Source: Henckelia pumila (taxonomy: Eukaryota; Streptophyta; Magnoliopsida; Lamiales; Gesneriaceae). From it: 64,000 nucleotides of DNA. The stretch covers positions 93,266,151 to 93,330,150 of the forward strand of contig NC_133120.1 of assembly GCF_033568475.1 (NCBI RefSeq). Reading direction: 5' to 3'. Position 1 is the first letter of the stretch, and the number at the start of each line of letters is the position of its first letter. The notes under the pieces are model-generated. The model saw only the letters and a program-made list of their open reading frames with translations. It made no database searches and was not told the DNA's origin. Position numbers and translations under genes: made by a program. Of the stretch, positions 1-20,555 are shown piece by piece.

Positions 1-872
1 ATATCGGAAAATTTGCCAAAAAATAAGATCAATTAATTATTCCTTATTTTGGTACGTATAGCATATTATTATTTCCCATTTTTCTTTACCTCTCGCTTTC
101 AAATAAATTTTCACCAAGAAAGCACTAAAAATATGTACATTGGTTTCAACTCTTGAAAACCACAAAAAAACAATAAATTTTTGGCTCATCCACCCTCGTT
201 GTGGGAGAGAGCCATGGTATATTTCCAAGAGAAAGGGACACCCCAGATCCCATGAATATTACATAATAAAATGCAATCTACAAAAGTAAAGTAATTGTTT
301 TTTAAAATATTTTTCAATGAACAATAATTAATACGTGGGATATTTCCTAAATATTATTTTTATTTTTTTGTAAATAAAATATATAGAGAAAACACAATTT
401 ATAACGATGGATGATGCTATCTCCAGTAAAATCCAAAACTAACACATCCCTAATGATCCCCAAGAACCATACTTAAAATCTCCCACCAAACTCCAAATTA
501 AATGTACAGTTGTTTGCTTTGTTTATTACAGCACAATCCAACCATACGGAAACCGACACAAATAAAATAATACAAATACATAAAAATTGATGTTTATTTC
601 CTCAATATATATTATATATTCATATAAAATATAGAATAAAGTGAATGTTTCTTTTTCTTTTTTCTTTTTTAATGCAATAAAGTGAATATTTCTGAGTGTA
701 ATCAAAATCACATGCAAATTTCTAGTTTCTTGAATAATGAATGACACAGCTACATCTCCCCAAAAACAAAACATATAAGTCTAACCAAACACAGCGTAAA
801 TTAAACACTAATTAATTAAATAATTAATTAAAGAAATCAAATTAAGAAAGAAAAATCTTTTGATGAATCTGG
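1..872. other. Upstream flank of the malic enzyme gene
   Basis: AT-rich sequence with no open reading frame that looks like a protein and no recognisable transposon ends. It presumably holds the distal promoter of the NADP-malic enzyme gene that starts at 1074. No specific regulatory motif can be assigned with confidence. Confidence 0.5.
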
Positions 873-879
873 TATAAAT
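873..879 (+). promoter_or_regulatory. Candidate TATA box for NADP-malic enzyme
   Basis: The heptamer TATAAAT lies about 200 bp upstream of the start codon. It is followed by a GA-rich stretch and then a pyrimidine-rich stretch (about 960-1000), as is common in plant core promoters and leaders. Transcription would then start near 905. This rests on motif and position only. Confidence 0.45.
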
Positions 880-959
880 GCGAACTCCAAAGGACAAGTA
901 GGAGAGAGGTAGAGAGGAAAGCGGTGCAGCAGATCCCATAAGAAGGAAGCCATTGTTGC

Positions 960-1000
960 CCATTTTTTTTCCTTCCCTTTCCCCTCTCTTCTCTCGCCTG
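960..1000 (+). promoter_or_regulatory. Pyrimidine-rich leader (Y-patch-like)
   Basis: A C/T-dominated tract in the presumed 5' UTR of the malic enzyme gene, between the candidate TATA box and the ATG at 1074. Y patches are a known plant core-promoter and leader feature. Assignment rests on composition and position. Confidence 0.35.
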
Positions 1001-1073
1001 GTTTCTCGTTACGTTGTCTCAAGAACACAGCACATCGGAAGAAAAGACTACACTTTTCGTGCTATCTGCCACC

Positions 1074-7133
<6,060 letters not shown>

Positions 7134-8108
7134 ACCATAGCAAGATAATGATACTGCATAGCATCAGTCGCAATTTTTTTGTGCCATTCACCATTTTGCC
7201 AATGTTGCCAATGTGTTCCAATTGTTGTATTCATACTAGGGGTACATGCACCTGCGAGTAACGTGTAAGCGTGAACTGTTTTGTAGTAGCGGACTGAAAC
7301 AAAATAAGACCAGGAATTTGTGTAGTCGAAAACGTGACATGTGTTGTCTTAAATTTGTGTTAAATTTTGTTCGAGTAAATCTAGAAATGGCAAACCTTGT
7401 GTAAACAAAATTGATTCATGCTAACACCAAATTTCGGCCCAAATATTTGTTCAATTGACAATTTGAATTTATTTTTCTGATTTTTTTTTTTAAAAAACCG
7501 TCTGTTCAAATATTTGTTTATATGAATAAATGGGAAGATTTGGGAAAAAGGGATAAATTTGACCGATGTATTGAAATACACTGTGAGGCTCAAAATATTT
7601 TTTAAAAAAATTTGACCCTGTCCCTCCAACTGAAAAGGCCCAGCTTTATAAACGAGGAGAGGGGAGAAGTATTAACACAATAATGTGCACAAATTAATTA
7701 TACATAAAATTGTTTCTACCACTGCCACTATCTCCTTCCTACATGAATTTCTTACACAGTTGGTATGTACACAGCTCCAAACAGTTCTTTGGAAAAATAA
7801 ATACGTAATCGATGGTTGCATAAACTAACAAAATTGACATATGAAAAAACTGGTGGGATGATGGATGATTTTGTGATTTTGGGCATTAAAAACAAAGCCA
7901 AGAATTATGAACATATGTCATCTAAGATTCTAAGTTGGGTGACTTCTTCGCTTTCCCCAATATGGGCCGCCATGATGTTAGAACAAGAAATGGATGTCTG
8001 AACCTATCTCACGGCTCTTTAAGAAATGAAGAGTTTCTTCAGTCATTATACCGAGGCCCTGCAAATGAGATCACCGATGACAATTACACGTTGAAAAGAT
8101 GGGAAAGA
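7134..8108. other. Convergent intergenic region and 3' UTRs
   Basis: The 975 bp between the malic enzyme stop and the MMS19 stop must hold both 3' UTRs and polyadenylation signals. An AATAAA-type hexamer occurs near 7795 on the plus strand. No protein-like ORF, transposon end or structured RNA was recognised. Confidence 0.7.
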
Positions 8109-11100
8109 CTAAGAAAAAACATACCAAGCGCTTCGACATCTGACAGCTTCTTGGCGAATTATTCGCTTGGGATCGTCCAGTGCTTTTGATATGGATTGCA
8201 AAACCTAAACATCGATGACTCATCATATACTGTTATTATCGATATACCATTGAGAGGCATCATTGTAAGAAGTGAACTTGTGATGATAAAGTTGTTGCTG
8301 ATGCTATTTTATCATGATAATGTTTTCTATATCAAAATTATCATTAGTAGGATTAGGATGTCTCAGGCAAGAACTTGAAAGGTCAACAAGAAGTTTGGGA
8401 AAGGGGGTTCCCATCATTGACAATTCTGTTTAAAAGAAGTCTAGAAGTAGACACATCCACACATACCACAGAAAAGAATGCAGATCCAAGAGGATCAGCG
8501 AAAGTGTCGACGAAAGTGGGGAGATGATAGACTTTTTACATGGAACCGACCAGAGACATAACAAAAATATGCAAGTATGCAACGACTACTGTACCTGAGT
8601 TCTCAATGGATAAATTCTGATGTGGGGAAGTTCCGACATAGCCACAAGGCACTGTATCGCTGTCTCCCGAACGGCCTGAAAATGTCAACAAATTTTTACA
8701 TATAGTTGATATAACAAACCTCTGGAGAGTAAACAAATACTTTTTACATTTCACCATGTACAAAATAAATAAACTGTAGCAAAAACAAGCCAAATAATGA
8801 CATAATTAAAAAGACAAGTACTCAAATTCCATGAAAACATAATAACTTTTGTCATTTTAAATGATGCGTAATATCAAATGCCATGTTTGATTAATAAGAT
8901 CGTTTAAGAGAGATTCATTATACCATGGATGGTGAATATGCTGTCAGATCAAGAAGTTGATTGATTATTCTTGGTGCATTTCCTATGACAGCTTCTTCTC
9001 CTGCAGCACAAGTTAAGCAATTGACGAGCCACCGTGGTTAAAAAATAACCCTCATCCAGTTCAAATGAATTTGATAAACCAATTAGTCAATCAACAACCT
9101 CCACCACCTTTAAGGTGGTGTCAAATGTCAGAAGAAAAACCACGTCAAGACTAGTCCGCCATTTCTTAAATGGCAACATATTCCGACGTCTATCAAGAAA
9201 GATTTATCCATGCATGTATAAAAAGGTTTCTCAATATCAGTTTTTGGGATGGAACCATACACAATAAAACATCGCAAAAGGAATCTCGTGAGCCTAAAAA
9301 CTTAGGTTGTACTTGGATTGATGGATTTGATTTCGAGCGAGAGATTTATTTTGGGAGTTTCAAATGACCATCTTGAGTGTATTTTGAATCCACCTTAATC
9401 ACTACCGAAATTGCAAAACTTGATATGGAATGGATTCGAAATTCACTTCAATTTTGTTCATCCACACAAGTCAAAGAATTCAAAATCCATCGTCTCAAAT
9501 CCATCAATCCCAGCACAACTCATACAAAAATTATAACTATAATATTGTTCTAAACATGAATATCTAATAAACCTTCAAATTTATCTCACCATTTTTGTCC
9601 GTCAATATTCCAGATACAACTAGTAACACCTTGTAGATAATATCCTTATCCAGAACATCCATGCTCAAGATGGATAAGCAATCCAACAATATAGGAATCA
9701 GCTGCATGAAAAGGCAAGTTTATCAACTAGAGTTTCATAACGAAGATTAAGTGTAAACAGAATACATGAATTTCTGAAAGGATGCACCCAGATGTTGTGC
9801 TGACCTTTTTGGCTTCACTGAGAATAGGCGTGAGGGGAGTATCCGATACAACATGTGCAAAGGCTCGATATAGCATAGATCTGGGGAGGAAAATTTGGGA
9901 CTAGATCAATGCAAAAATATATACAAGGAAAGCATCTATTTGGCCAATATATAAGCTTTGAAGATAATATTAAGCATGTTATATGATGGTCTAGCATAGA
10001 AAAAGTTTCATGATGGAATATCTCGAGGATGTGGTATAGTGGCAGTTCATAAGGACAGTGATACACTTGTCTCTAATTTACAATGCACTTTGCAAAACTA
10101 TGAATAACAGTTGGGAACTGTATATACAAACCTAACAGATGGTGACTCGGATTTTACAACCAAGGACAATAATATGGGTATCACGGAGCTAAAAAACCGC
10201 TGCTTGTAGAGAGGTCGTATGACTGCATGATATCTTCGATTCAAACATTCTTCGGAATCACTCATGATAATATGAAATGCGTCTGCAGCACACTTAACCA
10301 GCTGATGAACATTTTCCTCATCACAAACTTCATTCCATTCCTGCAACTGATTTGAGTCTCCAATATTGCCATCCAGCATCAATAAACCTAACAAAGTCAT
10401 TGTTATATCTTTTACCTTCTCATGACCCCTCATGAGTAACGCTTTACCAATCCATGCTAACCCAATCACAGCATTACTTTTAGCTGATTGAATTCTTAAA
10501 GTATCTAGTTTCAAACCACCGAAGTCAATTTCATTTCCAGACATACTACGATTGCTGGAAGTCCTGATGAAACTACCAAATATCATGTCCAAGGCCTCTT
10601 CCAGGCTGATGCTTCTAAATGAATTTATTCCTGTGATTTGTGAAGGTAGTTTATTGACTAAAGCACTCAAAGCATGAGCTGAAGGAACATGGCCATTGAG
10701 GATGGCTGAGATGAACAGCTGCATCATCATTTTTCCATTTGGTAGGCATGTATGAGGGCGAAGGGCTATAATAACTGAAGCAAATAAAGAAATGAGCCAT
10801 TCATATCTATGAGTGGAAGAGTCAAAATTGTGATTTTGCTGGAGCACTTTCAATTTTATGGAACAATTGTCAGATTGGAATCCCATCGACTCAAAACAGT
10901 TGCTTGCAAGGAGTAGTTCATAAGATTTATTCATAATCATCTCCTGGCCTTCCACTGTACAGCTTCCAACAGCCTTCTTCATTGCAGTCATGGTTGCACC
11001 AAGAAGATTCTGATAATAGATTTCATGATTAGCAACGGTCAACAAGAAAAAAAAAACATGATATACCAAAAAATCTGGTCATTTAAGTATTCAGACCAAA

Positions 11101-14100
11101 TGTCTCACCCTTGCATTGTCTGGATGTCTGGGGTTAATACATCTACTATTTTCGATATTGGCCCAGATACTAAGTGCAAACTTAATTGGAATTTCCTCAG
11201 AATCCCCGGTTTCAAGAAACCTGTGGTCATGTCAAGAACTAAGTCCAACGAATACTGGAAAAATCATAAGAATACTCGATCAATCCGAAAATCAGCACAT
11301 CTAAGAAAATAAACCAAATGGAATCTGTGAAATAATACAAATTGTATAGATCTAATTGCCTACTAGATAGAATCGATAGCACCATTCAAAAGTCATTGGG
11401 GAATAGTTTCACGATAGCGAAGTTGTACAGCTACAAATTGATTTAGAATTTAGGGAAGTGGTTAATACCAAATAATGAAGCATGGAAATGGTTAATACTA
11501 GTCATCTTTCCATGCATATTTATATTTTATATTTTTTTAATACTCCACAACATAACTTGGACTCGAGTATCATGACCTACTGAAGAAACTACAATTCTGA
11601 TCGTGTGTTTTCTTAAACCAGGATACTCCCTTTTTTATAAGTTTTTACCATGAAAAACGTGATTGACTTTACCACCAGTTTCCCCTCTACCCACTCGTAC
11701 CTATATGGTGACTTTTCCTATAAGATTCTTAAGCAAATGCATACAAGTGTGATTGTGAAGGAACACATCCTTCATTTTTCTGCCCTTCATTATGAAAACT
11801 CATTTCAACCATTTTGTGTCACTTCAGAGTCCTAGGCAGGTAAACAGATTTAGATAAATGGACAGGAAGTCCAAATTCAGCACCAGGATTTTTAAACTGA
11901 TGCGATGTGTTTCCAGCATTAAGCATGAATCAATCAACTTTTAACATACAGTAAAAAAAACACCCATCGAAAGTAGACAAACTAATGGGTCCAACACCCA
12001 TCTCTGATTGAACAATAGATCGTCTCCGAAAATGCTTCTATCCATATGCATCAGATTGCCAACATCAATCACGAACTCACACTGTAATTGTAATATGTAT
12101 AACTAAAGACGGTTTTGATACTTATTAAGACTAGAATGACATTTAGCCAGTAGAAAGATAATGGCTTGATCTAGAAAATATTGTCAAATACAGGACTGAA
12201 CAGAACCATGACAGAATAAAAGATTGTACGATATTTAATTCAATAAACTCTGCATACCATGGAAGCACCCTATTAGAGTAAGTATCAAGAAGCTCGGTCG
12301 TAAACTTATCGGACTCAAGATTCCCAAGTTCCTGTACGGTTACATGTACTAACTTGAATCAGTAGATACCAAGCTAGAAAAGATAAAATGGAGAAAACAA
12401 ATCATAAAACAGTATCAGGGGTACAAAATGGCGGAAAATAGAAAGAAAGAACAATTGCAAAATTGACTACAATAATAAAAGGATATATGTGATGTCTAAA
12501 AAGTGAGTGACAAAACACAATGTATTGCAACTACTTTTACAAAGGAATGTGTACGATGAAGTTACATCATATAAAAACTTATGTTTGTGTTGAATAAGAG
12601 ATACTAATAAGCATACGTACATAAGCTGCGGAAAAATGGACAGCTATGGCCTCATCCAACCCTCGAACAATTTTGACCATAAATTCTTTCCTCGTTGCTC
12701 CTATGTCATAGGCTGCTTGCAGTTTAAGTGATGAAGAAGTAGTTATATCACCAGAGGATATCAAGGAAACAATCTTCTCGACAACAGTACTCTTAAAGCA
12801 TGAAGCTCTCTCAGAGTCTGGACATTTATCAATAAACAAGCTAATCTCGACCAGTGCCTTCAAAGCTGAAGTCCATAAGAATGTCTTATTGATCTCAGAA
12901 GTAACAATTGATACCAGCTTCAACAAACTAGAGTCATACAACGGCTTGGATACTGGGACATAGCTTGCCGGAAAAGTAGACAGTGTTTGCAAACCCTTCA
13001 CTGCAGTCGTGGGAGTTCAACATGCAATGGAAAACTAGTTTAGCATGATGAATATTTACTTTTTTAACCCAACCACACACTTTAAGCACTTCTTGAATAA
13101 AAATGATCAGTTAATGGTCAGTAATATATCTATCCACCATTATAATTCATAAAGCAGTTCGGAACAAGGATTTTCCTTCAAGACAAGTGCACCGAAGAAA
13201 ATAAAGTAATGGAGGAATTCCATAAGATAGTATGCTAAATCAATATACATTTTATATTATTCGTTTATTGAGCTGCTCTTTGTATCAAATTAATGCTTCA
13301 TTGCATGATACACATCTATGCACACAATCATATGTCTTAGCAAACATTACATACAAAATCAAAGTATGCTTACACTTCAATAACTTCATGCAAAAAGATA
13401 CATATTTAACAACATTCTCCAAATTTGACATGGCAAGGAAAAGAGCAAACAAATCCAGTAAATATGGCACATTTAGCTTCATTATCATCACTTGTGTTTG
13501 TCATATGGAATAATAGATGACAGAACTTATAGAACAGGACTAACCGCAAAGGTATGCAAAGGCATTATGTGCATTGTCAACAATATTTGATCCTAGGAAA
13601 GAAATGAATCCCTTCATTAGTGGCACAGAGAATGTGTGAAGCATTGCACACCATGTCTGATTGGCGAAATCAGAAACCAAGGTGAAATTATCGAAGGATG
13701 CGGTCAGACATCTGCATGCACCTAGAAATTCAATGCAGAGATAGAGGGCTCCAAAATTAAGTTTGACAAAAGAGCAATCATCATCTAAGTAGCTCTCTTG
13801 AGATGGTTTAGCTGGGGAAATCACTAAAGCATCCATGAGGAGAGGAAAATAAGTCTCGAAGACCTTATTGCACGATGCAACTGAGGATTTAGCACAAACT
13901 GACAGAATATGACCAGCTGCATGTAATTTCTGCCTGACAAGTAATGGAATATCACCAAAATCCATAGACTCGATCAGGGAGTTCACAAATATGTTGATGT
14001 CTTTATCACTCAGGACTAGGTTAGTAAATATACTGTCTTGCTGTATAACCTCTTGCAGCAGTACAAAAGCCTGAGTCATTATATCATTGTCCTGAAATCC

Positions 14101-17100
14101 CATTCCACCCATCAATTCAGACTCCGCGGAAACAGTAGATTGTGGTGAAATAAATGTAGCTTCTTTTATAGAAGACCAAAGAGCTTGAGCATATTTGACC
14201 ATTCTGTTTGATCCATATTTTGGTGTGCAATAGCATATATACCTAAATGACTCCACCTGCAGGTGAAGAGGTATAGGTCTTCTAAGGTCCGGAATAAAGA
14301 GAATCCCTTCAATGTTGAACAGATAAGAAAAAGGTTTTGGATTAAAAAAACACCAACCTTAGCAGATGGCAGAGACGAAGACAATTTCTCTAATAGCAAG
14401 GGCATAGAGAATGGTTCAAAAAGGGGTGTAGAAGCAAATGCCAGCTGAAAGACATCATATGAAGTAAGAATCAAAAAGATATCAACTCTTAAATTGACGA
14501 GGATCTCTGCTTCAAAAACTTCAACAATATAAGCACAAAAATTACAAAAGGTGCAAGCTTTATGAATTATGACTGTCCAAGGATAGAGAAAAAAGCACAA
14601 GTATAATTTATTTCTTTTTCTGCGGATGTCTGTATAATATTTGACAAAGCATCAGTTTCACATACTCTGAGCAAATAAGAAAGATAAAAACATTGCTCAG
14701 GTTGATTAGCTTGAGATGATTCATCAATAGCACAAAGCTATGAAAATGTTTGCCTTTTTCAAGCGAGCTCAAAGGAAGAGAACAAGTATCCCGCAAGAGC
14801 TTTCCTCCCTCTCATACTCCAAAGAAAGAAGGGTGCACCTCAAAATTAATTAGTATTTAGCAGCACACAATCTCTCCCCAAGTTTCTCCTAGAGAAATGT
14901 GGTCAGGCTTAATTCTAACATGTGGCCGATAAAAAAAACAATTGAGATTCAATTATTCATAGGAATCTGAGCGCCGGAATAGTGCTAATATCATACTTAT
15001 CTTTATATTAGATAAATGAGAATGAAAATATAATTGTCTGGGTTATTCAAAACCAATTTCTCGGAACATGGAATTATCATGACTAACTTTTCCTATCTAT
15101 CAGCAAATGCATAAAAATAAGCCTATTGTGATATCAAAATCAGATAGTCATAATCATTCGTCATAACATCAGAAGCTGCTAACAAGAGATCCTTGAGAAG
15201 TTTTCTGATGTAATAGTACAGAATCAAGCCCACAAGCCAACTTTTTTCTGATACCAGCTCATACGGCTTTTTCATGGTAACATGATGCAAGCTGCAAATT
15301 ACATACCAATAATGCCCTTGAAAGCTCCTCTCTCTTACTATCATCGTCCTCACCTTTCCGCTGCAGAATAAAATTGTGTACCAAATTAGTGGAGTTCAGC
15401 ATAGTAAGTAGTTAGAGGAAAAACAGATGTTTCCTAGTTGTGCATATACCGACCCGAAGTGGTGCATAATGAAAACAAATTGAATTAACCAAAATATTGA
15501 ACAGTCCTAGACCAGTCATAAACGAAAGAGTTAACAAGTATATTGCAGTTACTTGTCCTTTAAGTCCAAGAAAGTATTTCGAATTTATCTATCTCAAATC
15601 ACATAATAATCTGAACTACTTAAAATTATGTCACTCACACATTCCTTAGGTTGCCACTCACTCATCTCCAAGAAGTTATCTAAACCGGAGTATCTGGCTA
15701 CCAGCGGTCCGTGCTCATTTATTGAACCAAAGCCATCTTTACAGTAAGTATAGATAGTCCTTTCATTTAGGGAGTGAAGTGTGCAGAGTTACTTATTAAG
15801 GTTTAACATCGGACACACGATTTATCAGAAAAGAAAGGCAAGAAAGAACTAAACTGGAGTCAAGATATCTCACATGTGTAAAATGGATGGGAAAGTAACT
15901 TCCCAAAATTTCAAACAAATCCTGTGCAAATTTTGATAGAGGGCCAGATGGATCAGGATATAGTTTGGCGAGACTTTCAATTATATGAAACACGAGCACT
16001 AAGCAATCAGGATCTTTTTCCCCATCAATAGCTTCACAGATTCCGTAAAGAAGCACGTCTCCCTAAAATACATAGGGGGTTAATGCAGACACTAAAAGCT
16101 TTTTCAATATGAAGAAAAAAAATTAACCAGACACGTCATTTAAAAACTTTAACAAAAGACATTATCCACGCGTTTCTGAGATTTGAAGTTCGCAGAAGCG
16201 AATACCCCAAATATGATGGAAAAATTCAAACGATAAAAATAATACATTACAAGGAACATAACAGGCACGTTCAAGCATGATCAGGGCTTGCAGGTTGTAA
16301 ACATCATACTGACGTCTGATTGCACATGATTGTCACATCCTCCAACATACCAGGAAATTATAGAGATGAGTCCAAGAATAGTATTATATTGCAATGAAAG
16401 TCAACTGGAAGCTATTAACAAGCTTGCAAGTTTTCAGGAGTATGTAAGTAGGTATCAAAATTAATGAAAAAAGAAAACCACGCAGGGGCCAATTCCAAGT
16501 TACCAAAAACTTTAAGACTCTTTCTGTTCCATCTTTGAATTCTCATAATAACTCTCGTTAACTGTGAAAACATTGTGAGGTCGATCAGTAGCAATTTTGC
16601 AAAAAAGGAAAACTGTAATTATTGTTTATCTCACTTTTTCTTTTATGGGCATTCAGAAAGGCGGCCACAAATTTGAATCTCAGTTAGCCAGCCATGTTTC
16701 TTGAGTAACTACTATTATTGATTATAAACATTAGGTAATTCCAATTTGCAGAACCATGTGAACGAAAGACAACCATCATATGAGATGGAGAAAAGTAAGA
16801 TTGGTCCTTACCAAATCCCTAATTGCACCAGCATAATGATCCAATATACATTCCATAAGTTGGAAGCTTAGCTGCAAAATTGTCATATATTAGAGAAGAA
16901 TTATCACAACAAAATATGATTAACACTACATACAAAGTTTACCAATAGATCAATCCATGATTTACCTTCCTGTCATGCTGTCCCAATGCTTGCACCTGCA
17001 GATTTTGGAGATAAGAGAGGGCCACAGCCTTTGCTTCACTATCAGTTACCATACCAACATCCTTTTTTCTCCTCAACAATGCCAAGCAACCAACAACTGC

Positions 17101-20100
17101 TCCACGTAATGCTTTCCAATCTGCCTGATATGAATGAAATAGCATCTGTTTTTAAATTGACACGATTGAAGCATATAACAAGTCAACCAAAAACAAAAAG
17201 ATAATCCATTTTTGTAGCGTGAGAAGACAAATAAATTACCTGAAATGGTCTCACTTAAAGCATGTCACAAAGCCTAACATTAAAGGATGAATGCATTTCT
17301 TTAGACAACTCGGACCTTATGATGATGCAATTTTATTGCTCAAACCTTGTTTACAAATTCATCTCAAATTGAGGCCTGATGCTAGCATATAATTAACAAA
17401 AGTAAAGGACACATGTCTGGCACAACTTCAAGAATTTAACATAGGCCTGCGAAGGAGATAATTAATCATGAAAGAGAGGTACTAATTTTATAACGAGTGT
17501 GATTCAAGTTATCCAAATTGCTTTCTGCTCATGTAAAACTCAGCTAAATCAGAAATCCTTCCAGCAGTAATGCAAATATATCATGACCCTCACATACCTC
17601 ATACTTACACTGCCCTACCTATTTTTCATGCTGGAAGACATATAATCCACATGTTCCAGAGACGTGGTTTGCTTAGTAGCTTAATACTCATGCAGCACAC
17701 TTTTCACATGCGACAGATCCTCAGCCAACATCTATTGCGAGATTAATGAATGTAACGCCCCCAAGCACACAGTTTCTCTGGTAGACTATTGAGGCACCGT
17801 TTCAAGTCACATTATTAATCCACTGATAATTTATCTAATCCAATCTCATGTTTACTTGATCATACTATTTATCCATCCACTAATTATTTATCTTACATCA
17901 ATCAAATCATTAATTATTTATTTTACATCAATCAAATCTTGAATTTAAATTACAATATTACCCTCGATAAATAATATTATTCATATTTTATTGATTATTA
18001 AAAGGACAAAATAGTAATTTATCATCTTATTTAAAATTTAACCAATCAAATCAAAAAACTATTATTTATCAAACAAACCAAATATTATATTAACTATCAT
18101 TTTTTATTTCTTTTTTTATTATATTAGATTATTTATCTATACATTATTATCCTATCTTTAACTTCAAACAGTGCCAGAGGTGATTAAAAATTGATGCCAA
18201 TATGAAGTGAAACAATGGTTCAACTAGATGATGAAGTTAGAGCAGGCTATCCAGAAAAGTTAAACAACATGGAACACAACTTAAGCACATTCAAACTGTA
18301 AAATAGAGCAGACAGACCAATTTCTTCCATACCATTGTTTACTCACCAATCTTTCAGAGAAGAATCCTATCAGACTATGTATTGAAGTATCCGTTAGGGG
18401 CTTCGATGTTAGTTTTGCCATAACTTCAGCCAGGAGGTGAATTCCTGAATCATAGCATGATAAGCATCAGCCTTCAGATATATTATAATATAATCTGCAA
18501 GAACCACGTGAGACTTTACGAAAAATTGCATGACACGTGCAAAGTAAAGGGCGATGGCATCTGTAGTCCAGATCTTGAATGTTTTACAGCATTTCACCGC
18601 TCCTATAGTGCAGGCAATTTTATTTTTTCTTAATTGGAAGATTATCACCCAGACTCTTCTCTACAGTAAGCATAAAAGACAAATTTTCATGAGCATTTTC
18701 TAATCCTAAAGTTGTTTCTTAGTTAAGCACTGATTAGGGTGGTCATCATCAACTTCAAAAGTTTGCTGGATTTGACGGAACACAGCAATCATCAGCACCA
18801 AACACACCCCACATAAATCTATCTTACACGGCTAATAGGGATTGCCAAAATCCATGGGCTAGGTAAAATTCCTGGGGTGCTTCATACCTCACTAAAAAAA
18901 ATTACTGAAATGTACAAGTAGTAGAAAAGTAAGAGGGAAATGATGTAGGGTACAGCCCCGAAAATTATCACAAATATAAGCCCTCATTACGATGAGTTAA
19001 CATTGACTTTATCGAAAATAAAATCTTGATTTTACCACAAACACATCACATTGATGACAGTATGAAAACAAAATTACCACGGGCACGGATAGTATGGTCC
19101 GTAGTAGTCAAATACATCTCCATCTCCCTAACCTGTACATGTGTAACGGCAATGTATACTCACCAAGAAATTTAAAATATCTAATACAAAAGAAAAGGAA
19201 AAAATATCCTTCAAAACTATGTTTAAAAAATGAAGGAAAGTCTTACAAGTGCTTCTATAGTCAACATGTCATTTTTCAGTAGGGTAGCAATTGCATCGAC
19301 ACTTGCTTCCTGTAATGCAAATTAACAGTCATAAATGCACAACTTTTCAGCTTTCAATTTGAAAATAGAAGCAATCTAAACAAAATTAGCATATAATAAA
19401 CATTTGAAAGGTATACAAGAGGCTTCCTCTTTAACTGTAGTCAATTTTAGATCGCTAAACCCTGATGGATGCCTGTCTACTGAACATTGGTGAAAAGATT
19501 GAGCAAAAACAACAGAATAAGGGGTTTCGATATGGTATAGAAATAGACGTGAAGTCAGATGCTCGTAATGGATTTAGAAAGAATGGTTCTTTCTAAGAAC
19601 TACTGTTAGTATAGCGCTGGGTTCTCTAAAAATTGGAAAAGCATATAAACATTTAACTAAAAAAACAGAGGTCGGGCATTCAAATTTAATAAATATACGA
19701 AAGGGTAAATGAATGAATTCTGGAAACGTAATTCTGAATCCAGAGTAATTGTGTCAGATCACTGAGTTTTCTAAAAATTGGAAAATTCGTGGACATTGAA
19801 TAAAATAGCAGTATGTTAAGGACCTTGGATATTTTATTTGCATAAACAAAAGATTAAATGTCTACAGTGACATGAGGGAAAAAAAATTAGTCTTTTTAAG
19901 AATCATTGAAACTGGTAAGACTCACAAAGACTGAGAAAAAGCAAAAACGTAATAGCTTCAAATTAGTGCAAACACACAAACAAACAAACAAACAGTGATT
20001 GCTTTACAACATATTCAGGAATGAAATTCTTTATCATGATCCTGTAATGAGATTATCGTGTTCGCCAAAAAATTGGCAGAATTTTCTAAACACTGAGCAA

Positions 20101-20276
20101 ATGACGTAGTAGTTGCTCAAACAACAGAGCATAGATACAACAAAAATTGATTATTTTTTATGATTATTGGCATTATTCAAAAAATTAATGGAGAAGGAGA
20201 GTACCTGCTGAAGCGAAGTGGCGGAGGAGTTGACGTACAATTCGATATGCTTTACACAGTCGATTGAATCACCCAT
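8109..20276 (-). CDS. MMS19: MMS19 / MET18 homolog, cytosolic Fe-S assembly targeting factor (complete, 19 exons)
   Basis: HEAT-repeat scaffold of the cytosolic iron-sulfur assembly (CIA) targeting complex, which delivers clusters to nuclear and cytosolic apoproteins such as DNA polymerases and XPD-type helicases. Exons in transcript order: 20205-20276, 19247-19309, 19078-19132, 18347-18444, 16966-17124, 16812-16871, 15874-16062, 15307-15360, 14358-14444, 13545-14256, 12621-13000, 12258-12331, 11109-11220, 10132-11009, 9805-9880, 9590-9701, 8924-9000, 8595-8675, 8109-8204. These sum to 1144 aa in one frame, close to Arabidopsis MET18. Recognised stretches include LGQHDRK (end of exon 5), YGICEAIDGEKDP (exon 7), STPLFEPF (exon 9) and the C-terminal LDDPKR. 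The N-terminal (MMS19_N) and C-terminal HEAT domains are both represented. No frameshift or internal stop was found. The last residues (YVFS) are the least certain part. Confidence 0.94.
9306..9520. mobile_element. Short MITE-like insertion in MMS19 intron 16
   Basis: About 215 bp in the intron between MMS19 exons 16 and 17. Its ends are inverted copies sharing GGATTGATGGATTTGA, with several mismatches further out. There is no coding capacity. I could not find a clear target duplication, so the superfamily is left open. It is a non-autonomous element or an old inverted repeat. Confidence 0.55.
17793..18175. mobile_element. Tourist-like MITE in MMS19 intron 4
   Basis: A 383-bp AT-rich non-coding insert bounded by GGCACCGTTTCAAG and, inverted, GGCACTGTTTGAAG. 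Such termini are typical of PIF/Harbinger-derived Tourist MITEs. The 3-bp flanks (TGA and AGA) match only partly. It lies in the long intron between MMS19 exons 4 and 5 and does not touch a splice site. Confidence 0.7.
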
Positions 20277-20555
20277 TGCGACTGTGCTGTGGCACGAAAG
20301 CAAGCGCAAGCTCAAGGGGTGTAGGGGTTTGCGGCGAATTTCATGCTTTTATAGTGGTTTGGGGGATTTATTTTAAACTTTATTACTTATTTTTTTAATC
20401 AAAAATAATATAGTTATATACGTAAATTAGTTTCTAACTGTATTCGATTCGAGATCATTTAAAATATATTTGGAACAACACAAAAGATCATAATACGTAA
20501 GAGTACACTACAATTAGAACTCAAATTAATATAAAACAACTGTGTGCTCCATATA
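20277..20555 (-). promoter_or_regulatory. MMS19 5' flank / promoter region
   Basis: Sequence immediately upstream of the MMS19 start codon. It must contain the leader and core promoter, but it is AT-rich and no single TATA box stands out. The inverted duplication at 20556-20981 and a young copia element begin within 700 bp of the start codon, so the promoter is short or includes repeat sequence. Confidence 0.5.

Noticed and set aside
18409-18648. Minus-strand ORF with TTDAI and FAR that resembled MMS19 exon 3
   Set aside because: Splice sites do not fit and the match is short. The true exon (VREMEMYLTTTD) is at 19078-19132 with proper borders and phase.
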